From positions 10,066,345-10,130,344 of the forward strand of contig NC_037595.1 of NCBI RefSeq assembly GCF_003073045.1: a stretch of DNA of 64,000 bases. The letters run 5' to 3'. Source of the stretch: Pomacea canaliculata. Its lineage: Eukaryota; Mollusca; Gastropoda; Architaenioglossa; Ampullariidae. The notes beneath the pieces are model-generated. The model worked only from the letters and a program-made list of their open reading frames with translations. It was not told the origin of the DNA and did no database searches. The position numbers were made by a program, and so were the translations under genes. Of this stretch, positions 48,932-62,235 are shown piece after piece (positions within the stretch are counted from its first letter, which is position 1; the number at the start of each line of letters is the position of its first letter).

Positions 48932-49003
48932 GGGTTCAGCCCTCGTCTAGGGCACACTGTTCTTTCACTGCCATGATATAGCCGCAGTTGCTAGGCTCGT
49001 CGT
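48932..49003 (+). mobile_element. SINE fragment with shared core
   Basis: Plus-strand B-box-like gggttcagccctcgtc, followed by ccatgatatagccgcagttg and a tcgtcgtaaaacacc tail, which is the inverted core motif of 21498, 32181 and 34466. No A-box was found upstream, so the copy is 5'-truncated. Confidence 0.6.
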
Positions 49004-50604
49004 AAAACACCAATCTCCCCCCCTCCCCGTTATTTGTTCTTTCGTGTATTCTTCTTATTGTTGTTGCTACTTGGTGAGGAGGGATCTTGAAGAACATATT
49101 AAAGCTATTTACTGCAAGGATTAAGCTTGAAAGACTGGCATCATCTGACTACAGCAGAAACTCATATTTTCTTTTCAAAGTCTAATATCGCGAGCAAACT
49201 CAGCAAAGATGACTGAGAATGATGATCAACTTTGCAACAGTTTAGTTAGTTTAGTCCTTGTTAATCCTCGAGGAGCATAGGGCCACAACAACACCTCGCC
49301 AGGGGATCCGGTTTTAGGCAGCCCCCTTCAGTTGGGCCCATGTGGCTTCGACGTCCTTTGCCTCGCTTTCTACAGTGGAACTTCGCAATAACAAAAGTAA
49401 AACTCGACGTCGCTCCATTTCCCCTATTCCTCCCCCAAACTCCCCGCAAGGCCATGAAAGGTCACGTGGCCTACATGTTCATATTTTGCAGTGACTCCAT
49501 GTACAATGCCTCTGCCCTGTTTTATCCGACGATTCTCATTTGTCTGGCGTTGGGGTCTAGTCTTACTTCAGGTTTCACGTACTCGGCTGACAGGTCTCCA
49601 CTACGCCATTAAAATACCACACTTCCTGCCATTCTCTTTCCCTCTAACAGCAGGATGCTATAGTCTATATATATCTAACACCACTCTCAAGAAAATATTG
49701 CACAGAGCAAGAGAGTGCATAAAGGCAACGGAAAAGATTATCATGCAGTTTAAAGTTTGATTTCAATCAGAAGTTGAGTTCGGCAGTACTCTAGGCGTAC
49801 TGACTCTGTGCTCGATTGCATGGCTTTTCCCCACTCGCCTACCCTGCCACCCAGGACCAATCACGCAGTTCTTGGCTTATCGGCTTATTTTGACATCGAA
49901 CGTGTACGTGTTTCGCGAAGCCATCGAGCAATCAGGAGACAGTGGTGTCACGTGGCCGCCTTTCTCATACAACCGCACAAAGATGTTCGGATCCCATGTC
50001 TATTCCCGCTAGTGACCGGGACGGTGCGTGCGTGTAAGGACACGCATGGCTGAGTGTCGCAATTTAACAAAACTTCCAAAGCTTCTGTTTCCTTTTTTCT
50101 ACCTCACATACTTTTACTGAAGAGATGTAGAACATCACGTAGAGAGAGAGAGAGGGAAAGAAAAGAAATCTGCCTTTTACACAAAGTGGAGTTTGTGAGT
50201 GTACGCGCGCGCCAGTAGGGCAGTATTCGAACACAGTGTCGAGAACAACTTATACAACGTACCCTCTGCTTAACAGTCCAACACATTAACCAATAAACCA
50301 CCAGATTATGTAATATTTTTGAACCGTGAACGGCTATTGAGAGCAAGTTCCATAAACAATATCCTTTTGTTTGTTTGATTGCCGTTCTATGACTACGAAC
50401 TTCGAGATTTCCTTCTTTCTCTCCCCTTCCCCTACACCTCCTTTTGTACGAAACAAGATTGCCAGACTCGGAAGACACCAGGAACATCCACGTCCAACAG
50501 TCTGGCGAGCTGGTCTTTGGCCGTGTGACCCTGTGGCGATCTCCATCTTTACACGAGAAGCAACTTTACTTCTCACAGTGCGCAGGCGCAGAGATCAACA
50601 GATG

Positions 50605-50615
50605 ACGCATGCGCA
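50605..50615. promoter_or_regulatory. NRF1-like site
   Basis: acgcatgcgca, with a second GC-rich gcgcaggcgcag close by (about 50579-50591). Such sites mark housekeeping promoters in animals, but no gene could be assigned. Confidence 0.3.
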
Positions 50616-52391
50616 GACATTGTATAATGCAATCTCGAGCACGCCTATATGTAGGTTTTTTTTTTTTTTTTTTGGTCAATTGTGAAAAACTCGCGGGACG
50701 AGGACATGTTGTTATGCAGCTCATTGAAATGTCAGCAGTGCAAATATAGCATATAGCTTGTGTAATAAGATACACTTTATTTTTATACATAGAATCAAGA
50801 TGGCTGACTTCCTGGTAACGTAACAATGATAAGTTTTTGTTCTTCTTGGATCTCCATCTAGATGATAGGATATACGTTATTCCTGTGATTATTTACACAA
50901 CAGTACACCTGTCTCGAGATCATCACTTCGTTAAACTTCATTGTCTTAAGATTTCTTCGTGATTTTGATTGTCTTTCGATCTATCATTCACCAGTGCCTA
51001 CCGACTCTATATCGGCTTGTTTTCAACTTTTATTTAATCTGCCTATACGAGTCTCCGCATGTTATCTACATTAACTAATTTAACTTCGATCTCCTTAGCC
51101 GTACTGGCATAAATACCACGCACTCATCTTTTTACCAGACAGCAGAAATTCCATCAATTGCTTGATTCTATTTTGATGTAAATTATTTAGTGAGGAAAAG
51201 AAAATTTCTGACCGCCATAATCGGGAAAAAGTGCACTACACATATGTCATTCGGTCAGAGGGTTAGGAGGGAAGTCGAGCAACGATCGACCTGCAGAATG
51301 TCAAATTTATTAATTATGACAAGGCGATGTTTCTTGAACAAATATTAGACGACAAAAATAGTAATATTTAGAACTGGGACAATGGTCGGTATTGCCGTAA
51401 AATAATCTAGCTGAGATGTTACCTACAGAGACCTCATGGCATGGTAGTTACTTGCAACAGCATTTATTTGAGAAGTACTGCGCATTCAAATCTTCTCTCT
51501 TTCTTTTTTTTTCTTTCCCAACCATGTAGGAACAAGAATGCCTAGCTCCAACGCTGCATTGTTCAAAATTCTATGCTAACACGCTTAACATAATTTACAG
51601 CAATCTCAAACGCTGGCCCAGTTCTTTTGAACCTGCCACCATGAACTGTATAACCCCTTGTTAGTTTTTGAGCGTTGATCAGTTCAGCACCATTCCAAGG
51701 TTTCATGGTTTTATTTGTCAGTGTTTTGTTTAGCGCAGTGTCGAGGTCTCCCTTTATGTGGGACGTTTAGAAAAAAAATCTGACCTCCTGGGTAAAAATC
51801 AGGGAAAAACGCTTTGTGATGTCTGCATGCTGTTTCACAACTTGTACAACGAGATGTTTTCCATTGTTTAACCCTCTTAGTCTCTTCTAAGGCCTCTTGA
51901 GTAAAGTAACTCAAAGCAAAAGAAACATGATCTGGACTGCGCTTTGTAAGGCAATCAGAGACAAGACGTCTACCTTTGATTTCCATATTTGGCTGCGGGG
52001 ACAACGACTTACCCTGGCTTATACCCGTGTTGAGACGTCAGACATCTGAACAATGTTCGCAAAAACCCAGATGCTGGCAGTTTCCTCGAACTTGCGCAAG
52101 CAGTATTTGAGTCACCGATACGATTACCCCGAAGTGATTGGCACTCTAGAAGGAACAAATATGTCGAACGATCACGTCCTGGACACGCTTGACTAACGGT
52201 ATCACGCGCACCCCTGACGTTCGAAGCAAGAGCACACGTTTGAGTCACATGACAAAGGCACTAAGCATAACGTACATCGATCATTCGCACCGTGCTGACA
52301 CCATTTCCTCCGTTTCAAGCCGCTGATGCGTATCGGAAACCACGGATGCACAACGGAGGGACGTCGCGGACGTAATTACCTCCGAAATGAC

Positions 52392-52403
52392 TGCGCATGC
52401 GCT
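52392..52403. promoter_or_regulatory. NRF1-like palindrome
   Basis: tgcgcatgcgct is a near-perfect NRF1 consensus, preceded by gacgtcgcggacgtaat, which contains CRE-like half sites (about 52359-52376). It is a candidate transcription start region. No downstream coding exon was recognised. Confidence 0.35.
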
Positions 52404-53764
52404 CTGGTTTGCTTTGGTCACAAAATTTCACAAGGCGGGTTGCTGGGAAAGGAAATGGAATAGTTAACACATATTGCCTTGGAAAAAGACATTTCTTTTT
52501 CTCTCCAGATAAAAAAAAAAAAAAAATCTCTAAAAAATTTTCCTCCAAGACCTTTGAAAAAAAGCTGCTGATTTTTAAAAATTTTTACCGAGAGAACGCA
52601 GCGCAACCTAGCTATCTCTAATGTGCCTCGCAGCGCTTGTTGTAAGTGTACACCAGAAAAATTTCTTTGCTCTTATCCTCCCCTAAACACGTGAAGGAGA
52701 GTGAAGAGTGTTTGCTATAGTGTTCTCTTCGCTTTTGTGCAGTTGCCGTCGGCGGTTTTGCTGAAGGTGGGAAGGTGAGGATGAAAACGCAGTAGTGGCG
52801 TTGTTGTATCTTACGACTGTTTGTTTTACTGACTGAGCAAGTAGAAGAAGGAAGAGAAGGCAGCGCTGTTATGACTGGTCTGTCTGCTTTATTCTGTGCG
52901 CCAATCCCGAAACCATCGGTATGAAATTACCTCAGGCACCCGTAAAATTACTACCCGTATGCTGTCAAATCAAGGTGTGAGAGAGAGATATGGATGGGGG
53001 GGATGTTACTCATTGTTAGTCGCCATTTTTCCACAATGACAGGGCGATGTGATGTGAGCAGAAAATGTTATCGGATATTTATATTCAGTCAACCCTTGAG
53101 GTGTGTGTCACAAAAAGTACGATCATCCTGTAAATGTAACCCTCTATAAAAAAAAAGAAACAAAAAAAAAAAAGCAAAGAAATCCTCTCCCCAGAGCAAA
53201 AAAAAAAAAAAAAAAGTAAATAAAATTGTTAAAAACATTGAGAGCATAAGTGTGTAGATAGATGTAGTGCATATATTGAGGGGATTTTTTTCATCGTGCG
53301 CTCCAATGAACATTTGTAAACTGTGAAAGGATATTAGCAAAACCTTGAGCAGTTTACATTTGAATTTACAGCTGAACTCACGTGTTTTTTCAGCCGGAGA
53401 CGGATCACCAAAGGCGCTGGCAAATCTCACGAGTTCCTGTTTCGCTGTGTGTCTGCTGCCGCGCACCCGGATTTTCCACCACGATGACGAAGAGGAACAG
53501 ATCAAAAGACGAAGGAACAATTAGCGTTTTCCTGATGGCAAGGTCAAAAAGAGGAGAGGAAGGACAGTTCCTTGGCCTGGGATCGTCAACAATCGAACAT
53601 TCTTCTATGGTTTGTCACTGCATATCCATGCATCAGTGAGCATTAGGAGGTCAAGAAAAAAATTAGACGGAAAAAATGCCCTGAAAATAAAGAAAACAGA
53701 CTTAAAGGAAGATAGAAGCTGTTTTTAATACATGTTTTGTCTTCGGAAAAACTACAACTTGTAT

Positions 53765-53935
53765 TACTGGACTTCTGGCAGACGATTTTTTCCAGTTAAC
53801 TGCTAAAACGAGGCATGAGACGACAAAGCTTCCGGTTTATTCACATTCTTTGTTTAGGCTCGCCGAGACTAACAGCGGAGAACTTCTCAAGAAGCTAAGC
53901 GTTGGTCTTGGCAGACAGACCGCAATTCACCTATA
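53765..53935 (+). repeat. Dispersed ~170-bp hairpin repeat, copy B
   Basis: Direct-orientation copy of 14765-14945, with about 15-20 percent differences. The hairpin is at 53861-53913: cgccgagactaac / gttggtcttggca, with one pair changed from G-C to a G-T wobble, an inner aacttc/gaagct stem and a tcaa loop. It lies outside the inverted-repeat arm, so it is an independent, older copy. Confidence 0.6.
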
Positions 53936-56080
53936 CAACAGGTCCATGGAAAAACTCGCAGCTTGGAAAAAAATTCTTTGAATTACGAGTTTTTATAAAA
54001 ATGGTTTATTGCTTACATTAAAAAAAAAACAACCTAAAGGAATTACTTCATACATTTCATGTATGCATAGATAAATTTATAAACTGCCGGTATATTTTCT
54101 ATAAATACACATGTATACTCGGAACAAACAGAAATGAATATGATATATATATATACACGCACGCAGAAAGAGTACACAAGGATTAGCTATCGAGATCCAT
54201 GTCATCTACTTCACGCTGCTGTGAACTTCACCGAGCAAACGCGATTCCAGACAAGATAAAACTCTTAAGTCTAAGTGACTCCACATTCTTAGCCGGTAGT
54301 TCATTCAATCTAACCCGACTAGAACGCAGGACACTTGAGAGGCAGCTTTCCCGTCTTTATGGATTAGGTTGCAAACAGCTCGCATGTGAAGGTTAATTAA
54401 CTCATTCAGATTGGGGAGTTCGCAGCTTCCTGTTTGCAGTTTCGCTCTGTAACGCCTGGTGTTTCCTCGTGTTTGGCAGAGAGCCTAAACCTGACACGAA
54501 GAGGCATCAGAGTGAAAGAAGGAAGTAGACACGTTACTCGTAAAAGGCTCATTTTCCCAAGAACGCTGCCTGTCGGGTTCACTAATTCAGAACGAGGCTG
54601 ATTTACCGAAATTCCTGCTCTTTCCGAGAAAGACCGTAGTGAGAAATGAATCTACTCATATTTCTGAAAACTTCTGTGCACGGGTCATACAAAGAAAAAG
54701 TAGAAGAAAAATATTAAGTGGAAGTGCAGTCAATAGTGATAAATAAAAAAAATCGATTGTGCGTAAAACAGTTTAAATCAAGCGAAACTTGATATTTTTT
54801 TTTAAAGTTGAAATAACATTTCCTTTCTAGAAAATGAATCTAGTTTCGGTCGTTTGAAAAAATATGAATGTATTTACGTGACCGATATTGAGAAACTGAC
54901 TGGGCTAGATTAAAGTTGTCGGTCGTCGACTGGGGAGCTGTTATCAGTAAGGTGACCGAGTGTGTGTGTGATAAGCGGCGACGAGTGTGTTTGTGTGTGT
55001 GTGAAAACAGTGAGGAAGGTGCGTCTTCAACGTTTGTGTTTGATGCAATCGTGGCTTTTTGACCTTTGTACCCCTCCTCCATTCTGTTTATCATCTGCAC
55101 CACTGCAGGGTCAAGGAGACTAGGTACCACTTTCACAGTTTGGCCACTGACACCAGAGATGATTCATAAAATCTTTACTAACACTATCCCTAGTCTCTCA
55201 TCCTTCTTCGCTGTACCACTCACCCTCCATTTACAACACTGTGTGATAAACACACAACAGTTAGAAAGCTTAACTCCAGGGTTACATGTGTGTGAGGGTG
55301 GGTAGGAGAGACTGTTCCCTCGAAGAAGTATCTATTACCGAGTCAGTCACAGTCCCCCAACTACCTCTTATCTTTTACAACCAAACCACACGCCTTTGGT
55401 GGCTCACGAACGGGTTGGCCGCACTTTACTAAGGAGGGCAAGTGGGGGAGGGGAGGGGGCACTTTAAAAATAGACTTACCACTCCAGTTTTTTTGTTTTT
55501 CCAGGAGTCAAGGGTCTTGAACGGCATCGAGGAGTGGAATAGGAGAGGGAGTGGGGTGGAGAAGGACTTGGGGAGAGCAAGGGTGCGGTTGGTTGCAGTG
55601 GGTGCGGGCGCTCGTGTGGATTTACGAACCAGTCAATGATTAATGCGATCGACGAGTTATGAGATGGAATGGCAAATGGACTTGTTTACCGCAAACAAGG
55701 GTTTGGCACTCATGCACTCAGCCGGTCTCCAGGTGTCGGCATGAACACATATAATCTCCGTCAGTCGAGTCAAACTGGTTCACCCACACGCGCACACAAA
55801 CAATACACACGTGCACACACACAATACAAACGTGCACACACACAATACACACAATTGCACACAAACAATACACACGTGCACACAAACAAGACACACTCCC
55901 ACACAAACAATACACACTCCCACACACACTTATAACATACAACACGCGTTACATATTAACGCATGAACACACGTGACACGCCACCATGTAAGTCCTAAGT
56001 CGGAAATGGGAGATTTTGCAAATAGTGTATTTTTAAAATGTCCGTTTTGACCTTTCTGTGATACTAAAGTTGTTGTTCTA
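53936..56080. other. No recognisable gene; simple repeats
   Basis: Contains a (GT)-rich tract at about 54960-55005 and a CA-rich minisatellite at about 55790-55930 built from acacaaacaatacacacgtg-like units. Open frames here (54199-54396, 55066-55305, 55442-55639) show no family resemblance. Confidence 0.6.
55790..55930. repeat. CA-rich minisatellite
   Basis: Several imperfect ~20-bp units of the type acacaaacaatacacacgtgc in direct tandem. The frames within it encode only Thr/His or Cys/Val repeats. Confidence 0.75.
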
Positions 56081-56850
56081 GTTCTAAAATAGAGTGAGGT
56101 ATAAAGGTTTGAATTGTACGGTTGATGGCACAGTGTTGACCTTTATCACTTGTCTGGGTCCTGCGACTAAACTGCTCTGTGCGAGTTAAGACTCATTCCG
56201 TGGTGACGGGTCACTATACGCATGCACACATACATATACATGAACATACATATTTTCACACACGGACATTACAAAAGACTCGGACGCACTCACAAAAACA
56301 CAGACGAGCGCGTTCACACACGCTCTCACAGACGAAACCGCGCACAGCCTACATCATCAACTCCACGTGCACGCATGAAGTGATGCATGAATGCGCTTAA
56401 AAACACACGAACGCACCAGTGCTTGCGGGTCAGGGCAGCTACAGTCTGGTGCTAAATAGTGATGTTATTGACAAACAGTTTTATTTGTTTTCGACCATTT
56501 CAAATGAATATTGCTTCATAATTCATCTTTTGCAAGACCTTGAGCAGCTTAAATTTAATAAGAAAACAGTAACAGTTCTTGCGTTGATAAATATAACAAA
56601 CGCGATAAATGGACAACGACCAGGTGTGAAAACAAACACCACGTAAACTGGAGGATTTCATATTATATCGGATTTTCATTGTAGAATTTGACCGTCGTCT
56701 TTCGATTCACACCCACAACTCACAACTTTATGTGTTGCCGTGTAAGATGATGCAGCGAACTGAGAAACTGTTAAGGACTCTGAGAACCGGACCCTGACAT
56801 TTATGTGATTACGGACATCGTATCGCATTTTTAATGACTAGCTTATAAAT

Positions 56851-56983
56851 ATGTCTCACAGTAGCACACTTTCGACAGTTTTGTCCGGTTCAAAAGATCC
56901 TGTAGTGAAGTATACAATGGTTACTATAGGAAATGGACTGATGATTCATGGTGAGCTCACAGCAGTGGACGCTGCTGATGTAG
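56851..56983 (+). other. Possible short exon in right arm, unrecognised
   Basis: Begins ATG at 56851 after aaat, with 44 codons of balanced composition (MSHSSTLSTVLSG, then KYTMVTIGNGL and HGELTAVDAADV), ending at a gtgagg donor at 56984. The left-arm counterpart (about 17660-17780, minus) has several 1- to 4-base indels that destroy the frame. No second exon or family was found, so this may be chance. Confidence 0.2.
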
Positions 56984-58147
56984 GTGAGGGCAAGGGAATG
57001 ACATCAGTGATGTGTGAAGTGTCACATGTCAGCGGGGTGACAGTGACACAAACTCACTTTCTCTTTCTCTCTCTCACACACACACATCCACACACTCGTG
57101 CACGCATGTTTGTCACTACCTACCACACTCACGCGTGCGTGCACGCTCTCTCTATCTCTCACGCGTGACCGGGGTAGTGACACAACAACTCCCACTCTCT
57201 TTCTGTCTCATGCACGCGCACATTTTCTAGGTATCAGGCTCGCAAACGCACAGGTATATTCTCTCCATTACACACACTCTCTCTATGTGGGATAAATAAA
57301 CACCACACACACCAAGAACACAAACACATGCGTGCGTTTACATATAAGCTTCTCTGATTTACAATGTATTCAGTCCCCGACTTAAGGACACCCACAACTG
57401 CCACATTGCCAGGTGTGTTTAAGCGGTTGTGATATCTTTCTGTGGAGAGATTAGCAGTGTCAGAGTTTGATGTGTGACGATTCATATTTTAAGTCTCCAC
57501 GGTGTCAACGGCAATAAGCACTGGATGAGTATCTGGAGTATCAGCCAATAATCTCTTAGGTCTGTTTCCGATTCCAGGAATCCTGTGGTACAAAGATGCG
57601 ATTATCTTACCGCTGCTTCATGACGACTAACACAGAAAGGAGAGAGAGAGTGTGTAAGATAGGGAGAGAAATATAGAAGAGGAGTTCATGGATACAATGA
57701 AGAGCATTGTTCGGAGTACAATCTGTAAACAGACCGTCGATCGGTCTCATAGACAGTGGCTGAGGTGTTGTTACATCGTCTTCAGTTGTACCCGTGGACA
57801 AGCAGACCAGGATAGAGTGATACGATGCAAGACAATGGGACATGAAAAGATAATGTTTACTGATACAGGCTTTTGGTCCGGGTGGGGGGAGCACTCACAA
57901 TACATTCATAAACTGTGTATGTCCCCTCCAGAGTAAACTATATATATATAAGTTTTGTGTATGTGTTTGTGTGTGCGAGCGCGCCCGCTTCTCTTTAATT
58001 GTGTGTTCCCTTGAGTATTTATTTGTCAGTGACAGAGAAAGAGTGTAAATGAGTGTATCGGGGGTTTGTGTAACTAGGGCTTGTAGCTACCAGTAGTCCT
58101 GCACCACTAGACGAGGGTGTTGGACGTCTCCTGGAGCTGGGTGTTTC

Positions 58148-58155
58148 GTCTAGAG
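58148..58155 (-). other. Empty target site of the left-arm hAT MITE
   Basis: gtctagag, a single copy of the 8-bp target (inverse of ctctagac). Flanks are otherwise continuous with both sides of the MITE at 16089-16460. Confidence 0.9.
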
Positions 58156-59289
58156 TTTCTGTCCTTGTGAGAGGTTACATACTTTATTGGCACGTAGACC
58201 ACGCACCTACACAAACCTAACACGATTCTCCGGCTGTGTCCAACGAACTATTTAGAGAGAAAACCTACTTCACCCCTCACAAAGGAAGATATTTCCAGTT
58301 TCGGTCGAAAGATTTCCCTCATAACTTGTTAGCAGGGTGAGTTACAGGCTTGTCTAGTGAGGAAGAAGAGGTCATGTGTGTGTGGGTGGGTGAGGAAGGA
58401 GAACTTCACGGGTATGGAAAAGGGGTAAGAGGAGCTCATTTTAGAGGTGTTATTGCGAGAGATTTATTAAAACAGCCGATTAAGCAAAGCAATTTTAGCC
58501 TAAAATAAGAATTTGTTTTGCAATGAAACTAGTTTTACCGTCTTTATTTTAATTTCTTCTTTATTTTGGTGGAATTGTGTGCGACCAGAGCGCTTGCTCT
58601 AGATGAGTGCTCTGACCTCAAACTGATGCTGCTTATACATAAGCGCCCACGCACACACACAGAAACCCAGGCACAGAAATATATACACCTATTAAAAAAA
58701 ACAACCACACACACATCCAAATACATACTCAAGTGAGCACACACGGACGCGCACGAGCACACACACCTTTTCTCTCTTCCTGCTTTCCAACACAACTTTA
58801 GGACATACAGGGAACACAGGGTTGTTTTGTTTTTTTTTTTTTTTTTTTTGAAAAAGCAAGAATCGTTTAAAAGTTTGTGCATACATCTGTAGAAATAGAC
58901 TGACAATTTAAAAAAAAAAGGCAATTTAGGCCATGGAGGTCAAGGAGTGTATCAGAAGCCGTAGATCCGCTTCAGCTTGAATTCAAACAGTGTGCATTGT
59001 GGGAGGGGCTGAAAAAGGATACGACTCTGAACGCTTGCCGCTCCGCAAAAAGAACTGATGACGACCTGCCAGAAAGAAAACATCGAGATATTGTCCCCTC
59101 CTCGATCATATTTTACAGATAAAGGAAAAAAGAGGAAGAAAATGCGAAGGAATGAAACAAAGAGTGAAAGAATTAAATAAAATAAATTTCAGCAATGCCT
59201 TTCGTTTATTTGTTTCAAAACAAACGATTTGTGAAACCTCGTATATCTGCTTCTCTAGTCTCACCAACAGAAGGACATGCTGTTAATTA

Positions 59290-59475
59290 AACTACAAATG
59301 TGTGTAAGTGGACTGCTGTCTGTCTGCCGAGACCAACGCTTAGCCTCTTGGGAAGTTCTCCGCTGTTTGTCCCGGCTAGCCTTAACAATAAATGTGACTA
59401 AAGTGGAAGCTATGCACATCACAGCCTCTTTTTAGTAGTTCACTGGGAAAAAATATCGTCTGCAAGTAGTCCAGT
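59290..59475 (-). repeat. Dispersed hairpin repeat, copy C (right arm)
   Basis: Inverted-arm equivalent of 14765-14945. The hairpin lies at 59325-59377. Relative to the left arm, one stem A became G, keeping a G-T pair with the opposite strand; another position (taac to aaac) is also changed. Overall pairing is kept. Confidence 0.6.
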
Positions 59476-62235
59476 TACACAAGTTCGGGATCGACCCCAT
59501 TCTCCTCTCCAAAAGTGACAGAGACCTTGTAAGCCGACTATCTCGGGCATTGACCCAGGCCTCATGCAAATTCGATCACATGATCGGTATAGAGACGTAG
59601 CCCTTGACCTTTGCCTTTTCGTGTTAGACACCGTCTACCCATGCGGGTGAGATGTGGATTAGGCGAGCAGATGTATATATTTAGCTGTCAGGCGTTAAGT
59701 TACAATTGTCAATAAATGAATGTCGTACACCGAGGGTCTTGAGGCAGTGCCCACAGGTACGGAATTATCGTCAGCGATTAGTTTAGAAGAGACATTAACT
59801 TAGTACCGTGCAGATACATTTTAAACATATTTTGGGTACGTTTGCACCCACACAAACACACACAAAAATGCAACAACAGATTTCCAGGTTCGAATTTCAT
59901 GGTAATGTTCAACAGCGGCGTAGTTGTTATACAAGTCCATTGAGAACAAGGTGAACAAAAATAGCTTGAATAACAACTTCAATAACAAGGTGTGAGTAAA
60001 CAGGTGTTTGCATCTTACCACGCATTGGAGGTATATATATATATCCTGATTTGATTTGAGATGTGGATTTATTTCAGCCGAGGTTAGAGGAGGAAAGTTG
60101 CAGTGTCATGCGTGAAAAATTTCTTTCTTTTATGTCTTAGTGTATATATATATACACCGCGTGCAGTTTCAGGTGGTTGACCCAGATTATGGACGTCAAC
60201 GGAGGGCAACAACGTGCCATCTGTGTACAGATCGACGAGTATAAATATAAATCCGTGATATGCGTAACTCAGTAAGGGAAGCGACCACACACACACAGAC
60301 CACAAACACACAAACACACATACAGATACAAAAAACACGCAGACACACAAACACACACACACTGGCGCGTTCTTTTCGCGCATTACAGATTACCCCAAAG
60401 TTTATCGAGAAACATCAACAAGCTTCAAAGAAGTAGAAAAAAAAAACATTTTGATGAAAGCGATCTACTGAATAACAAAAAAGCTGGAGAATATAACTAT
60501 TGGCTGGTTGATCAAGGCGGAAGAAAGTCGATCTTAAGTAAAAGCTTGAGTCAGCACAACAGAATGTGATATTTGAGAGGTCGACGGCCTAGAAGGAAGA
60601 CGGGGCTGTAGTACTTTAATCAAAGAAGTAACACGAACCTTGTTTTGCTGGCGTCGAAGCAGCAACAATGCTGTATCGATCCTCGCGCTCTGACCATCGC
60701 CGGAGAGTAGGTGATCGAGTGGCAGGGGTCAGATACTGCTGCTCTCTAAAGCACATTAGCAGTTTTTAACGTGAATTTCCACACAATATTCATGTAATTT
60801 TTCTAACCCCCTCGATCCCAAGTCCCCCCTGGCTACCCAGTACCATCCAGCAGCTCTCGACTTTTTTTTTTTCCTTTGTCTCTCTCCCTCCCGCTTTCCT
60901 CCCATTCCATTACTCGTTTAGATTTTGCCGGTTGCGTCGCGTGAAGTGAGAGACTTTTTTGGGAGGTGTTGAGGATTATATAAGATCAGCAGTAAAACAA
61001 ATAAGGAACACGATATTGAGAAATAGTCTACACAACAAATCGTCAATCATCTCTTTTTCACGTACACACACATTCGGGGATATTGCATGTTTCCTTGTTT
61101 CCACACAGTCTAGCGTGTACAAAAAGAATACGTCCATTACCCCCACTTTTTAATATGTGTGTGAAAAACCTTGAAGGAAGTTTTAGAATATGATAAAGAA
61201 TATTTTAAGTTTTTTTTTAGATTTTGCGCAGCGGTCATTCCATAACTCTAACCATGATTAAGTGAAGACGAGTGGTTTCCCTTGAATTAGATTTGGCGAC
61301 CTGGGCGAAAGTATTGATAACCTTAAAATAATTTAGATATCGTCCTTGTCAAAGTACTTAGATCATGATTTTTTCTTATATCTTGTACCAGGAATAGCAG
61401 ACGATAAATTATAAATTCTATATGCAGACGATAAAACCACGTTCCTGGTATCAGCAGACGCTTCTTTCATACTACTAACAGCGGCCATGTTTATTCGTAG
61501 TCACACCCTCTGAAAATAACTGGTGAGTTTGAGGAGATTTTTAACCCCCACCACCCGCTGTACTCTTATGCCGAGTGAAAAGGTAGGCAGAATAAGAAAG
61601 TTTATCCTTGCGTGCTACAAAATGTCAATTGTTTGCTTAGATCTCTCTAAAGACCTAATAGATTATCGACTTGCCAAAACACTTTAAAAGAAGGAAATCG
61701 CAGGATTTTACCGTTTTAGTGGGGGGGCGGGGGAATCATAACATTTTTTTTAAAAAGACAAGAATCACAGAAAAACAGACATGAGCTTGCTCGTCGTGGT
61801 ATAAACATGACTTCCTCGCACTTAAAAGATGTTTTAATCCTGAAATGGAACTTTAAAGACTGAATATCAGGTTGGTTCTAAGACGTGATAAGAGTCGTTT
61901 ACAATTGGACGAAAACCAAGATTCATTGTCAGGGGCACAAAGTCTAGAAAGGGAGTGTTGTGGGGGGGGGCGCGGGGGGAGGGGGGGTAGTGGCGGCACC
62001 ACACTCAGAGAGAGGTACTTGTATTATTATTGAGCAGAGGGAAGATGCTGTATTGACAAGGTTGTGCCGATGCAGTACGTCAGATTTTAAGTTGTCATTG
62101 ATGACCTAAACAAACAAGCTCCCCAAGCCTATTGTTCGCTCGAAATGTGTGTTGGTTTGATGTGTGAGAGAGTGAGAGAGATAGTTGGACGGGCTGGCAT
62201 CTCTCTTCACCCCCAGGCGCAAATAGTTCGGCAAC

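Larger units (their letters stand above)
46392..53764. other. Stretch without recognised coding gene; promoter-like motifs
   Basis: The region just upstream of the zinc-finger start codon should hold its promoter. An ETS-type accggaagt lies at about 47103, near a possible plus-strand exon ending in ggcacag/gtagga (about 46982-47138; open frame Lys/Glu/Gln-rich, unrecognised). NRF1-type palindromes lie at about 50605 and 52392. Poly(A/T) tracts occur at 47829-47846, 50658-50674, 52510-52526 and 53149-53216. Open frames at 49340-49612, 50104-50487, 53089-53520 and elsewhere have no family resemblance. Confidence 0.5.

Noticed and set aside
53382..53639. Possible exon after a tgttttttcag acceptor
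   Set aside because: No frame shows a recognisable domain, and there is no matching donor or partner exon.
55790..55930. CRISPR-like array because of regular short repeats
   Set aside because: The repeats are continuous CA-rich units without unique spacers, in an animal genome.
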